A DNA stretch of 64,000 nt from the NCBI GenBank assembly GCA_022839625.1, contig JALHJL010000002.1:151561-215560 (forward strand). The letters are read 5' to 3'. Below are positions 8,632 through 16,530 of the stretch, one piece after another. A model generated the notes under the pieces. The model saw only the letters and a list, made by a program, of their open reading frames with translations, was not told the DNA's origin and ran no database searches. Made by a program: the position numbers and the translations under genes. Position 1 is the first letter of the stretch, and the number at the start of each line of letters is the position of its first letter. The DNA comes from Phycisphaerales bacterium (lineage in GTDB: Bacteria; Planctomycetota; Phycisphaerae; UBA1845; Fen-1342).

Positions 8632-9059
8632 CACGGGGAATCACCATCACCAGTGCGGTGCACTTCCGCCACGGGCGCGGACGGCGAAAGGTCCTGGAGC
8701 GCGGGGAGTCGCCAGCCACGACGGTGGAGCCGGGAAGCGTCCCGCATGTCTCGCGGCTCATGGCCCTGGCCCTGCGCCTGGAACGGCTCGTGAAGGACGG
8801 CGAAGTGGCCGACTACGCCGACCTGGCCCGCCTCGGCCACGTCACCCGTGCCCGCGTGACACAGATCATGAACCTGCTGAATCTCGCCCCGGACATCCAG
8901 GAAGAAATCCTGTTCCTGCCCCGCACGGGGAAAGGCCGCGACCCCATCCGCGAGCGGCACCTCCGCCCCATCGCCGCCGTCCTCGACTGGCGCAAGCAGC
9001 GCAGGATGTGGAAGGCCCTTCTGGCAGACCAGCAGGTCACTGCAGGTTCCGCCGACTGA
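8628..9059 (+). CDS. HTH protein of the recombinase cassette
   Basis: A 143-residue protein beginning at an ATGA overlap with the recombinase stop, so probably translationally coupled. The middle part (VADYADLARLGHVTRARVTQIMNLLNLAPDIQEEILFLP) reads as a ParB/KorB-like helix-turn-helix with a following helix. The N-terminal 45 residues are basic. Its fixed position after the recombinase suggests a recombination directionality factor or regulator, but no homology to a known excisionase is visible. Confident as a gene, not in function. Confidence 0.75.
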   Translation: MTRGITITSAVHFRHGRGRRKVLERGESPATTVEPGSVPHVSRLMALALRLERLVKDGEVADYADLARLGHVTRARVTQIMNLLNLAPDIQEEILFLPRTGKGRDPIRERHLRPIAAVLDWRKQRRMWKALLADQQVTAGSAD

Positions 9060-9063
9060 TTCG

Positions 9064-9414
9064 TCAGGCCGACGCCTGTCGAGCCTGCTTTCTCACTTCT
9101 TCAAGCATCCCATCCAGCGCATTCCAGTCGGGCATCGTGCCGTCGGCCTGGTAAGTCTTACGGGCCTGGCGGATGGCGGCGTGCAGGTCGGGCCACTCCT
9201 GGGACTCGTCCTCGGCTTCGAAGAGGTGGCCGACGGCGCGGAGGCGGTAGGCGTAGCCCTCGCGGGCCTCGGTCAGTAGGACGTAGGCCGCGCCGAGGTG
9301 CTTCTCGACGCACTCGATGCAGCTCGGTCGGCTCGGCGTGTACGAGCGGCGCGGGATGACCAGCGGCGGGCAGTCGCCGCACTTCTTTTGCTGCGGAACG
9401 AGCGTCTCAGCCAT
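9064..9414 (-). CDS. Hypothetical cysteine-containing protein, last gene of the structural operon
   Basis: A 116-residue protein starting MAETLVPQQKK; GGAGG lies 8 nt upstream of the ATG at 9414. The N-terminal half has CGDC and CIEC pairs about 20 residues apart, suggesting a zinc site; the rest is helical (VEKHLGAAYVLLTEAREGYAYRL). It converges on the recombinase cassette with only 4 nt between the stops. It lies at the distal end of the tail genes, where host-interaction or accessory genes often sit. Function unknown. Confidence 0.6.
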   Translation of the reverse strand: MAETLVPQQKKCGDCPPLVIPRRSYTPSRPSCIECVEKHLGAAYVLLTEAREGYAYRLRAVGHLFEAEDESQEWPDLHAAIRQARKTYQADGTMPDWNALDGMLEEVRKQARQASA

Positions 9415-9450
9415 TGTCAGCACCTCCATGCTCGCCTTCGGGCCGGCGGT

Positions 9451-10077
9451 TCACGGCGCGGGGGCGAAGGACAGGTCGAACCGATACCACGCCCCGAAGT
9501 GGTACAGCGGGTCGTTCGTCGTGGCGTCGATGAACAGCGTGTGCGGCCCCGGTTCGAGCAGCACCTGCTGGGGCGGCGGCGGGTTGGAGACGACCGGGGC
9601 CATGCCGCCCGCGCAGCCCAGCTTGCCGCCGGGGGCGTGGGCCGAACCGACCAGGCCGCCGTCCACGTACAGGCTCATCAGCTCGTAGTTGGGGTCCTGC
9701 GTCTCGCCCATGCCGGACCAGTTGACCGTCATGATCATCGCCTGCGGCACGGTGATCTCGCAGGTGGCCGTGGCGTACTGCGTGTAAGGGTTGTGGCCCA
9801 TGCAGTTCTGGTCGTCCTCCCAGTCCAGCCGCAGGCCAAGGCCCTCGTTGAGGATGGTCCATGGGCTGGCGGGCACGTCGTCCGGGTCGTCGTAGGCGCG
9901 GTAGGCCCCGTTCTGGCCGCCGTCGATGAACCCCGCGTCGGTGAACGACCAGCGCTGCGTGAACTCGATGCAGCAGGCGGCACACTTGCCCTCGGCGTCG
10001 AAGACGGCCGCCTTGCCGCCGACGAGCAGGCCGCGCTTGCCGCTGGAGGTCGCCACCGCCTTGCCGCTCGTGCTCAT
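9451..10077 (-). CDS. Phage tail-associated protein, hypothetical
   Basis: A 208-residue protein with GGAGG upstream of its ATG. It starts with a glycine-rich GKRGLLVGGKAAVFDAEGKCAACC and continues as a beta-rich domain (WTILNEGLGLRLDWEDDQNCMGHNPYTQYATATCEITVPQ) with several cysteines. It resembles a carbohydrate-binding or receptor-binding module in composition, but I recognise no family. It follows the tape-measure gene and two other minor tail candidates, so a tail-tip or adhesion role is likely by position only. Confidence 0.6.
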   Translation of the reverse strand: MSTSGKAVATSSGKRGLLVGGKAAVFDAEGKCAACCIEFTQRWSFTDAGFIDGGQNGAYRAYDDPDDVPASPWTILNEGLGLRLDWEDDQNCMGHNPYTQYATATCEITVPQAMIMTVNWSGMGETQDPNYELMSLYVDGGLVGSAHAPGGKLGCAGGMAPVVSNPPPPQQVLLEPGPHTLFIDATTNDPLYHFGAWYRFDLSFAPAP

Positions 10078-10086
10078 TCCAGCCTC

Positions 10087-10920
10087 CTACGTTCCCGACT
10101 CGGAGGTCTCGCAGGCCTCCTGGTCGGCGACCTCGTTAATCCAGCCAAGCACCAGCTCCCCGTCGGCGTTCCAGTGGGCGTAACCGAACGTAGCGGGGAT
10201 GATGTAGCCCACGGACGGGCGCTGCCACTTGTGCGGCGCGGCGGTGGGGTCCACGCCACTGGCCAGCGTCTCGCTTGTGAACGGGTCAGTCACGTCGTAG
10301 GTCCACGTCGCTGGGTTCTGGTCGTCGCCCTGAGTGCCGCCGTACTGCGCGAGGTACACGGGGAACACGCTCGATTGCGGGAGGTTGCCCAGGCGCACCA
10401 GCGCCCACTGGACGCCCGTGCCGCCCTCGCGCCACAGGATGGCGGCCGAGCCGAGCTTGACGGCGGTGAGGTTCGCGGCCGAGCCGTCGGTCACGTCGGC
10501 CAGGCGGTACGAGTAGTCCTCGTCGGGCACATCCACGCGCGCGGGCACGACGCCGGCGGCGACGGCGCGGACGAGTTTCCCGGCCAGGACAGGTTCGAGC
10601 AGGATGACGAACTTGCCCTGGTGGTCGTCCTCGGCGGGCGTGACGCCCGTCATGGCCGGGTAGTTCTTGAAGGCCTCGGCGTCGGAGGCAGGGTCGAAGA
10701 CCGGGCCGCTGATGCCCAGCACGTCGAACCGCTCGCGGTCCGCGCCGCTGTCGTTGCGCACGAGGACGATACAGTTGTGCCGCCCGGAGGGCGTGCCGGC
10801 CTGTGTCTGCTGGTGCTGGCGGGCAAGGAAGTCCCGCGCGGCGTCCACGAACGTGTTGAACGTGGCCGCCGGGATGACCAGCGGGTCGCCGGGCTTGACC
10901 TTCTTCATCGCGTCGCCCAT
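10087..10920 (-). CDS. Phage tail-region protein, hypothetical
   Basis: A 277-residue protein, MGDAMKKVKPGDPLVIPAATFN at the start. The VKPGDPLVIPA..FNTFVDAARDF opening recurs in proteins of phage-like gene blocks in planctomycetes, as far as I recall. The body is mixed beta (GKFVILLEPVLAGKLVRAVAAGVV) with a C-terminal FGYAHWNADGELVLGW. No enzyme motif is seen. Between the 271-residue gene and the 208-residue gene downstream of the tape measure, it is probably part of the tail tip. Confidence 0.6.
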   Translation of the reverse strand: MGDAMKKVKPGDPLVIPAATFNTFVDAARDFLARQHQQTQAGTPSGRHNCIVLVRNDSGADRERFDVLGISGPVFDPASDAEAFKNYPAMTGVTPAEDDHQGKFVILLEPVLAGKLVRAVAAGVVPARVDVPDEDYSYRLADVTDGSAANLTAVKLGSAAILWREGGTGVQWALVRLGNLPQSSVFPVYLAQYGGTQGDDQNPATWTYDVTDPFTSETLASGVDPTAAPHKWQRPSVGYIIPATFGYAHWNADGELVLGWINEVADQEACETSESGT

Positions 10921-10923
10921 GGG

Positions 10924-11739
10924 TCAGGTTCCTATCCCGAGCGCCGCGAAGTTGCCCTCCTCGTAGACGCGTTCGATGTAGACGGCGACGGGCTTCTTGA
11001 CGATGGCCTTGGCGGCGGCGTCCTCCGAGTCGGCGTAGCGGACCCACATGTACTCCCAGCCCTTCTTCGAGATGCCGGAGATGGGTCCGACGACGAGGCC
11101 GGTGCGGTTGGGCGAGCCGGCGAAGCGGTAGGTGATCTCCCAGTCGTCCGCCCCGCGCTTCGAGCCGGACGCGCCTAGGAATAGGCACTCGCCCGCGGCT
11201 AGGCCCTTGAACGAGGCGTTGTTGACCTTGCCGGTGAGGCTGAAGAGCGTCCCCTTGTAGGCGGGAGTGACGACTGCGGCATCCAGGTAGTGCGTCTCGG
11301 AGAAGCTGTAGACCGGGATGGTGATGTCCACGCCCTCGACGTTGTCGTGGGTGACGCCGACCGCGCCGCCGAAGTCGGGCGCGGTGGTTCCGGGCGCGCC
11401 GTAGCGATGCACCGTGGCCAGCGACTGGGTGATGTGCTGGGTGCCGCCGGACGTATCGAAGGAGAACGATGACTCGCCGACCTCGGTGGGCGGGCGCACG
11501 CCATACCGCACAGTGGCAATCCACTGGCCGTCGGCCCGGGTCGTGTCCACCCACTCGGGTTCTATCTGGATGGACTGGCGGACCAGGCCGTTGTAGGTGC
11601 TGGCCGTGGAACTGGCGATGAGGTTCTTGGCGGTGACGTCGTCGCTGGTGCCCGTGAGGATGTAGACCATCTCCACCGTGGCATTGTCGCCCGTGGTCCA
11701 CTTGCGGCTGTCGAGTTTTTCCGTCAGCGTCAGCGGCAT
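10924..11739 (-). CDS. Phage minor tail-region protein, hypothetical
   Basis: A 271-residue protein with a GAGGTGATCC ribosome site directly upstream. It is beta-rich throughout (ATVEMVYILTGTSDD, IQIEPEWVDTTRADGQWIATVRYG, ISKKGWEYMWVRY), a composition usual for distal tail or baseplate hub proteins. It lies 8 nt downstream of the tape-measure gene, which is the usual place for the distal tail protein. No specific family is recognised; the tail assignment rests on position and composition. Confidence 0.6.
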   Translation of the reverse strand: MPLTLTEKLDSRKWTTGDNATVEMVYILTGTSDDVTAKNLIASSTASTYNGLVRQSIQIEPEWVDTTRADGQWIATVRYGVRPPTEVGESSFSFDTSGGTQHITQSLATVHRYGAPGTTAPDFGGAVGVTHDNVEGVDITIPVYSFSETHYLDAAVVTPAYKGTLFSLTGKVNNASFKGLAAGECLFLGASGSKRGADDWEITYRFAGSPNRTGLVVGPISGISKKGWEYMWVRYADSEDAAAKAIVKKPVAVYIERVYEEGNFAALGIGT

Positions 11740-11747
11740 GGATCACC

Positions 11748-13757
11748 TCAAGCAAACGCCGCGCGGTTATTCCGCACGTCCTGGCGCAGGCCCTCCACGC
11801 CCTTGGCGGTGCGCTCGGTGGCGTTGGCGATGCGGTCGTCGGCCCCGCCGGCCTGCAGGCCCAGCAGCGCCGCCGCGTTGAACGTACCGGCCACACCGAT
11901 GGTGCGGTCCCGGGCCGCCTGGAGCAGGTCGCCCAGGCCCGACAGGCTCCCGCGGACCTTGGCCAGCAGGTCTTCGGGGCCCTCCATCGGGCCGGGCCCC
12001 TCGGCCTCTTTCGCCTCGCGTTTCCGGCGGGCTTCGCCGAGGGCGTCCTGCCATTCCTTGCGGGCCTTCGCCAGGTCGGCCTCGTTCTCGGCCATCCGCT
12101 CTTGGTACTCGGTGTCGAGTTCCTGGTGCTTTTGGAGGTTCTCGCGGCCGATCTCGGCCATCGTGGCCTCGTGGACGCGCGTGGCCTGCTCGCGTTCCTG
12201 CTGGCGGCGCTCCTCGCGTTCGGCGAGTTTCTGGCCGGTCTCCCGCTCGATGTCGGCCTTCCGCGCCTCGTAGTACTCGTCCGCCGCGCGGTTGGCCGCC
12301 TCAGCGTCGAAGCTGGAGTCGAACTGCTTCCTGATCCAGTTCCACGCCTTGGAGAGCTGCTTGCCGCACCAGTGCCAGCCTTTGGTCACCCAGCCGGTGA
12401 ACTGCGTCCAGGTCTTCGAGAGGAAGGCCGTGGTCTCGATCCAGCCGACCTCAAGTGCGTGCCAGACGATTTCGACGACGGCCAGGAGTCCGTGCCATGC
12501 GTCGTAGCCGATCTTGATGAAAAAGTTGCGGAAGTTGAGCCAGGCCTTCTCGAGGAAGTTGATGCCCCGCGTCCACTCCATCTTGAGCGTCAGCCACAGG
12601 ATCTTCGCCGCCAGCGTGATGTCCCCGGCCGCCAGGGCGTCGGCGATGCCTTGGTAAGAGGCGACCGCATCGTCGCGCAGGGTCTCGAACCGCTCGGCGA
12701 GCCAGCCCAGGGCTTTCGCCCCCGCGCCGGTGGCGTAGAGGATGTAGGCCCCCAGCGCCACGACGGCCGTGATGACCGCTCCCGTGGGCGAGACCAGGAA
12801 TGCCAGCACCGCGCCCAGGAGTTTCAAGGCCGTGCCCACGGCGGTGACGGCCACGGCCAGCACGCCCATCACCTTGGCCAGGCCGGTGATGGCGTAGCTC
12901 AGGACCACGAGCGCCGCGCCGGCCGCAGAGACGCCGACGGCTACCTGGAAGACGGTGACGATCAGTTCCTTGTTCCGCTTGATCCAGTCGGCGGCGACGA
13001 CGGCGACGCGCGTCACCCACTGCGCCGCCTGCGAGAGCACGGGCACAAGGGCCGAGCCGATGACGAAGACGCCCTGCTTGAGCACCTTCCACATGATGCT
13101 CATGGTGTCCGTGAAGCGCTCGGCGGCCTTGGCGTCCTCGGTGGAGATGGTGAGGCCCAACTTGCGGGCCTGCTCCTGAAGCTGCTCGATTCCCGCTGCG
13201 CCCCCAGCGAGCATGGGCAGAAGCTGCGTGCCGCTGCGGCCGAAGAGTTCCATCGCCGCGGCTGCCTTGATGGTCGGGTCTTCGATCCGCGCGAGCCGGT
13301 CGGCGATCAGCTTGAATTGCTGCTCGGGCGAGAGCTTCGCAAGGTCGGCGACGGTCAGCCCCAGCGTTGCCAGGGCGTCCTGCGCCGACTTGGAACCCTG
13401 CGCCGCGTCCACCAGCGTCCGCTGCATCTTGCGGATGGCGGTCTCCAGCACTTCCATGCTCGCGCCGGACAGGTCGGCGGCGAAGCCGAGTTCCGACAGC
13501 GTCTCGACGGAGAAGCCAGTCCGGGCCGACATCTTCGCCAGCGCGTCGCCCAGACGAGCGAAGACCTTGCTGGAGGCCGCCAGCGGTGCGACGACGGCCG
13601 AGCCGAGGCCGACGAGCTTCAGGCCCATGTTGCGGACCGACTCGCCGAAGGCCTTGAGCTTGGCCGACGCCCGCTTGAGGCCGCGCACGAGCTTCGAGTC
13701 GTCGGCGAATAGCTCGACGAAGGCGCGACCCGCCCGGATTGCCCCTGCCTGCGGCAT
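11748..13757 (-). CDS. Phage tail tape measure protein
   Basis: A 669-residue protein. The N-terminal part (AGRAFVELFADDSKLVRGLKRASAKLKAFGESVRNMG) and the TGFSVETLSELGFAADLSGASMEVLETAIRKMQ region are typical of tape measure proteins. Two long hydrophobic stretches at about residues 210-345 are the usual membrane-active segment. The C-terminal third is a charged coiled coil with many EERRQQER-like runs. The family sets tail length and takes part in DNA passage through the host envelope. AGGAG precedes the ATG. At 669 residues the predicted tail would be fairly short for a siphovirus. Confidence 0.92.
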   Translation of the reverse strand: MPQAGAIRAGRAFVELFADDSKLVRGLKRASAKLKAFGESVRNMGLKLVGLGSAVVAPLAASSKVFARLGDALAKMSARTGFSVETLSELGFAADLSGASMEVLETAIRKMQRTLVDAAQGSKSAQDALATLGLTVADLAKLSPEQQFKLIADRLARIEDPTIKAAAAMELFGRSGTQLLPMLAGGAAGIEQLQEQARKLGLTISTEDAKAAERFTDTMSIMWKVLKQGVFVIGSALVPVLSQAAQWVTRVAVVAADWIKRNKELIVTVFQVAVGVSAAGAALVVLSYAITGLAKVMGVLAVAVTAVGTALKLLGAVLAFLVSPTGAVITAVVALGAYILYATGAGAKALGWLAERFETLRDDAVASYQGIADALAAGDITLAAKILWLTLKMEWTRGINFLEKAWLNFRNFFIKIGYDAWHGLLAVVEIVWHALEVGWIETTAFLSKTWTQFTGWVTKGWHWCGKQLSKAWNWIRKQFDSSFDAEAANRAADEYYEARKADIERETGQKLAEREERRQQEREQATRVHEATMAEIGRENLQKHQELDTEYQERMAENEADLAKARKEWQDALGEARRKREAKEAEGPGPMEGPEDLLAKVRGSLSGLGDLLQAARDRTIGVAGTFNAAALLGLQAGGADDRIANATERTAKGVEGLRQDVRNNRAAFA

Positions 13758-13768
13758 TCAATCGACTC

Positions 13769-14533
13769 CTATGAGCAACCGGCCGCCGTCTCGAAGAGCC
13801 GCGGCCGGGTCGTTGCTGGAGCGGGCTGACGGAACCGCCCCGTCCTCTCGATCCTGGGAGGATCGCGGGTCTCTCTTGACCCCTCGCCCGCGTCAATCGC
13901 CCACGCCAGGTCCCGCGTCTTGGGATACAACCGGGTCCACTCGACCGGGCTTTCCCGGAGCAGCCGCTTGCGGCATGCATGGCCGCAGAGGAACTTGACG
14001 TAGCGGAACTGGCGTCCCCAGACCTTGCGAAGCCCCAGGACCATCCAGACCTCACGGCGGCGCGTGCCGTATCGCGTAATCATGAAGCGCGGGTGCACAG
14101 GTTCGCCTTCGGCCGTGAGGTAAATCTCCGTGGTGATGAATCCGCCGTAGAGCCAGCCCGCCGCCTGGTAGACGTAGCCGGGCTTGCCTCGAATCCCATC
14201 CGCCCAGGTGAAGAGCAGCACCTTCTCCGGCTGATGCTCGCGGAACCACCGGGTGCATGCCGCCAGGAGCTGACTCTCGGTGTTCCGGGGCAGGTCGTCG
14301 CGGCAGCACAGGCGGCACAGTTCCCAGTAGTCCCGCGTGTCGAGCGACGGGAACAGCCGCCGGATGGTGTGCCGGGGCCTCGTCCCCCAGCCCCAGATGG
14401 CCACGCCCGCCAGGCCGCGGTCGTCGTGGAACCCCAGGTGCACCATGCAGTGCGGCGGGAAGATGTTGCTGTAGTGCCACCGCAGGCACAGAGCACGGGC
14501 ATCCTTGGGGCTGACGAGGTCCACGTCGAGCAT
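13769..14533 (-). CDS. Mom-like DNA modification protein (GNAT-type adenine modifier)
   Basis: A 254-residue protein; the start is ATG 14533 (MLDVDLVSPKDARALC). The pattern LCLRWHYSNIFPPHC, GLAGVAIWGWGTRPRHTIRRLF, ELCRLCCRDDLPRNTESQLLA, LLFTWADGIRGKPGYVYQAAGW matches the conserved spine of the phage Mu Mom family as I know it. Mom is an acyltransferase-fold enzyme that converts adenine in phage DNA to a methylcarbamoyl form, blocking restriction enzymes. The last 45 residues are basic, arginine/proline-rich and possibly not part of the fold. The gene is placed between the holin-like and tape-measure genes. Assigned from remembered motifs, without an alignment. Confidence 0.7.
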   Translation of the reverse strand: MLDVDLVSPKDARALCLRWHYSNIFPPHCMVHLGFHDDRGLAGVAIWGWGTRPRHTIRRLFPSLDTRDYWELCRLCCRDDLPRNTESQLLAACTRWFREHQPEKVLLFTWADGIRGKPGYVYQAAGWLYGGFITTEIYLTAEGEPVHPRFMITRYGTRRREVWMVLGLRKVWGRQFRYVKFLCGHACRKRLLRESPVEWTRLYPKTRDLAWAIDAGEGSRETRDPPRIERTGRFRQPAPATTRPRLFETAAGCS

Positions 14534-14540
14534 GGCGCAC

Positions 14541-14741
14541 CTACTCGTCCGCCTGCGCCTTGTCAACCTCGTTGGCGATGCCGGCCCGAATGAAGACGGC
14601 TTGCGCCGCGGCCCACACGGCGGCCAAGAAGGCCACCGTGTCAATCTGCCCGTCGGCCCAGGCGATCACCGCGCCGGCAAGGCCGATGGCGGCGGTGATG
14701 TATGCCTTCTTGCCCTTGAGGAATTCACGCACCTTGTTCAT
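14541..14741 (-). CDS. Small holin-like membrane protein
   Basis: A 66-residue protein with AAGGAGG upstream. Basic N-terminus (MNKVREFLKGKKAY), one hydrophobic helix (ITAAIGLAGAVIAWADG), a second (TVAFLAAVWAAAQAVFIRAGI), and a polar tail. This layout fits class II-like holins, or a related small phage membrane protein found beside lysis genes. The next genes upstream code for a 115-residue protein and a lipoprotein, which together could form a lysis cassette. No endolysin was recognised. Confidence 0.6.
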   Translation of the reverse strand: MNKVREFLKGKKAYITAAIGLAGAVIAWADGQIDTVAFLAAVWAAAQAVFIRAGIANEVDKAQADE

Positions 14742-14763
14742 GCCGACCTCCTTGTCGCGCTTG

Positions 14764-15111
14764 TCAAAGGCCCACCAGGGCCGCGAGGATCGAGCCGACG
14801 ACCGGCGCGATCCGAAGCAGCAGTTCGTTCTTCAGGTCCTCGCGAACCTTGTTGTAGCGGGCGACCGCTTCCCAGCGGGCCGTGTTGGCCTTGACCTTGG
14901 CCACGAACTCATCGTTCGAGAGCTTGGAGTCGAGTTCCGCCACCGCCTCGATGTCGCCCGCCATCAGCCGCCGCAGGTATTGCCAGGCGTCCTCCTGGGC
15001 GAGGTCGAAGAGCCTCGGCCCGTACTCGGCCAGCAAGGCCGTTGCGGCCTGGCGCTGGTCTTCGGGGATGCGGGCGAGAAGTTGCTGAACACGCTCGTTG
15101 AGGTCGCTCAT
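14764..15111 (-). CDS. Hypothetical protein of the lysis-like cluster
   Basis: A 115-residue, mostly helical protein (MSDLNERVQQLLARIPEDQRQAATALLAEYG) ending in a hydrophobic helix (IAPVVGSILAALVGL) that could insert in a membrane. Its start overlaps the stop of the lipoprotein gene by 4 nt. By position between a lipoprotein and a holin-like protein it may act in lysis, for example as a spanin-type or antiholin-type partner; this is inference only. Confidence 0.55.
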   Translation of the reverse strand: MSDLNERVQQLLARIPEDQRQAATALLAEYGPRLFDLAQEDAWQYLRRLMAGDIEAVAELDSKLSNDEFVAKVKANTARWEAVARYNKVREDLKNELLLRIAPVVGSILAALVGL

Positions 15112-15383
15112 GGCTGCTCACCCTCCAGCTTCGGCCCCCAGGCCTCGTCCTTGCGGGCGCTCCGCACGAAGAACCGCCACTGCTTGAAGTTCTCCTCCAG
15201 GTACGCCCGCAGCCACGCCGGGCAGTCCGGCTCGCGCTGGGGTTCAGCGCGCTCGACGGCCTGGTAGGCGTCCATCGTGCTGGTCTCGGCGGCCGTCAGC
15301 GCCTCGCCCCGCAGGTACACGTTTCCGCAGCCGGCCAGGCACAGCACGGCCAGCACCGCAATGCACATCGCAACCTTCTTCAT
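15108..15383 (-). CDS. Small lipoprotein
   Basis: A 91-residue protein with a clear lipoprotein signal: MKKVAMCIAVLAVLCLAGCG, lipobox LAGC, so the mature protein would begin at Cys19 and be anchored in a membrane. AAGGAAGG precedes the ATG. The mature part is short and charged. In tailed phages, small lipoproteins beside holin-like genes are often outer-membrane spanins; that is a contextual guess here. Confidence 0.7.
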   Translation of the reverse strand: MKKVAMCIAVLAVLCLAGCGNVYLRGEALTAAETSTMDAYQAVERAEPQREPDCPAWLRAYLEENFKQWRFFVRSARKDEAWGPKLEGEQP

Positions 15384-15387
15384 CGCG

Positions 15388-15705
15388 TCACCTTCCTTCC
15401 TTGGGTCTGGTGAAGGCGTCCTTCAGGACCGCCATGTCCGTCACCTCGATAGCCTCGTCGCGCTTGTCCCTGGCCGAGTACGGGTCGAAGTCGCTGGGCT
15501 TATAGGCCCGCGTCTTCTTCGGGTCGCGGTTCACGTTGGCCACCAGCGCCAGGACCGCCGACGTGTGCGCCCAGTTGTCCCGGCCCCGCGCCTCGGCCAT
15601 CCACAACAGTTCCCGCAGCGTCAGGGGGCCGGGGTCGATTCCGACGACGGCGGCGAGTTCGTAGACGGTTCGCCAAGGGTCGTCTCGATGGCCGCCTCCA
15701 GGTCC
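15388..15705 (-). CDS. Tail assembly chaperone, shifted-frame C-terminal part
   Basis: This is an open stretch in the -1 frame relative to the 159-residue gene upstream. From about 15700 it reads DDPWRTVYELAAVVGIDPGP then LTLRELLWMAEARGRDNWAH, which looks like the second half of the tail assembly chaperone family. The frame has no ATG, GTG or TTG in the stretch before PWRTVY, so it cannot be translated alone from there. A -1 frameshift from the upstream gene, like lambda G/T, would fuse the two. A U UUU UUC heptamer in the right phase lies at 15804-15810, but the shadow-like residues that follow make a later slip near 15690 just as possible. The start given here marks where the frame looks coding. 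Confidence 0.5.
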   Translation of the reverse strand, partial: GPGGGHRDDPWRTVYELAAVVGIDPGPLTLRELLWMAEARGRDNWAHTSAVLALVANVNRDPKKTRAYKPSDFDPYSARDKRDEAIEVTDMAVLKDAFTRPKEGR

Positions 15706-16100
15706 AGCCGGTCGATCCGCGTCTCGATCCGCGCAACCGCCAGGTCGATCATCCGCCGCTGGGCGCAGGCGGCCTTGGCCAGGTCGCCCCGGCCCAGCTT
15801 GCGGAAAAAATCGACGAGTTCCTCGTAAAAGGCCGTCTGCGCCGCCAGGACCACATCGCCGCCGAGGGCCGCCGCGAACTCCTGGTCGCTCATGCCTGCC
15901 GCGTCGGCCTGCGGCTTGACCAGCGCGAAGATCACGTCGCACAGGAGAATGACGTCCGTCCCGAGGCGCGTCAGCAGCGGCGGGTCGCCCGCCTCCAGTT
16001 CCAAGAGGTTCACGTCGAGCACGCTCTTCACCCGCTTGGCCGCGTCGATGGTGAGCGCCAGCGTCCAGGTCCGCCCGGCAGTGTCGGTGAATGTCCTCAT
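15621..16100 (-). CDS. Tail assembly chaperone, N-terminal (unshifted) form
   Basis: A 159-residue protein beginning MRTFTDTAGRTWTLALTIDAAKRVKSV, a typical opening for a phage tail assembly chaperone of this group, with helical LGTDVILLCDVIFALVKPQAD and AFYEELVDFFRKLGRGDLA. The final 20 residues (EPSTNSPPSSESTP) lose structure, which is where the -1 frame takes over. It lies between the tail tube gene and the lipoprotein. In the family the protein and its frameshifted extension coat the tape measure during tail assembly. Confidence 0.7.
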   Translation of the reverse strand: MRTFTDTAGRTWTLALTIDAAKRVKSVLDVNLLELEAGDPPLLTRLGTDVILLCDVIFALVKPQADAAGMSDQEFAAALGGDVVLAAQTAFYEELVDFFRKLGRGDLAKAACAQRRMIDLAVARIETRIDRLDLEAAIETTLGEPSTNSPPSSESTPAP

Positions 16101-16101
16101 G

Positions 16102-16518
16102 TCAGACTCCCTCGATCCAACTTCGGAAGACGGCCAGCTTGGCCGTCACGCTGACGGTGATGGCCTCCTCCAGCGCCTCGTTGCGGCTGAATGACGTGAT
16201 CGCAAAGTCGCCGTCGGGCCCCTGGCCGCCGGCCTTGTCCAGAATCTTCAGGGCGATGAGCCCCGACGCGAGGAAGGCATTCTTGATGGCGGTGAACCCG
16301 GCGTCGTCCGGGTCCCACACCATCTCGAACTCGCAGGTGCACTCGCGGAGCGTCGGCGCGGTCGCACGCCAGCCCTGGTTGGCGCGGGTGGTGACATCCG
16401 CTTCGCCCGCCTCGAGGGTCAGCGTCACGTCCCGCACGTTGGACATCTCGGTCGAGGGCGTGCTGCCGGCCGCGCCGTGGTAGAGTTTCGCGTCCTTGCC
16501 AAGAATGAACGTCGCCAT
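16102..16518 (-). CDS. Major tail (tube) protein
   Basis: A 138-residue protein, MATFILGKDAKLYHG at the start, with AGGAGG 8 nt upstream. SNVRDVTLTLEAGEADVTTRA and ATAPTLRECTCEFEMVWDPDDAGF are the usual features of small siphovirus tail tube proteins. It stands between the tail completion genes and the chaperone, the normal place. It would polymerise into the tail tube. Confidence 0.8.
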   Translation of the reverse strand: MATFILGKDAKLYHGAAGSTPSTEMSNVRDVTLTLEAGEADVTTRANQGWRATAPTLRECTCEFEMVWDPDDAGFTAIKNAFLASGLIALKILDKAGGQGPDGDFAITSFSRNEALEEAITVSVTAKLAVFRSWIEGV

Positions 16519-16530
16519 GTTCGTCGCCTC

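Noticed and set aside
9298..11178. Long plus-strand frame of 626 codons opposite the tail genes
   Set aside because: It is an antisense frame of GC-rich genes: arginine/valine/glycine-rich, no ribosome site, and it crosses four well-formed minus-strand genes.
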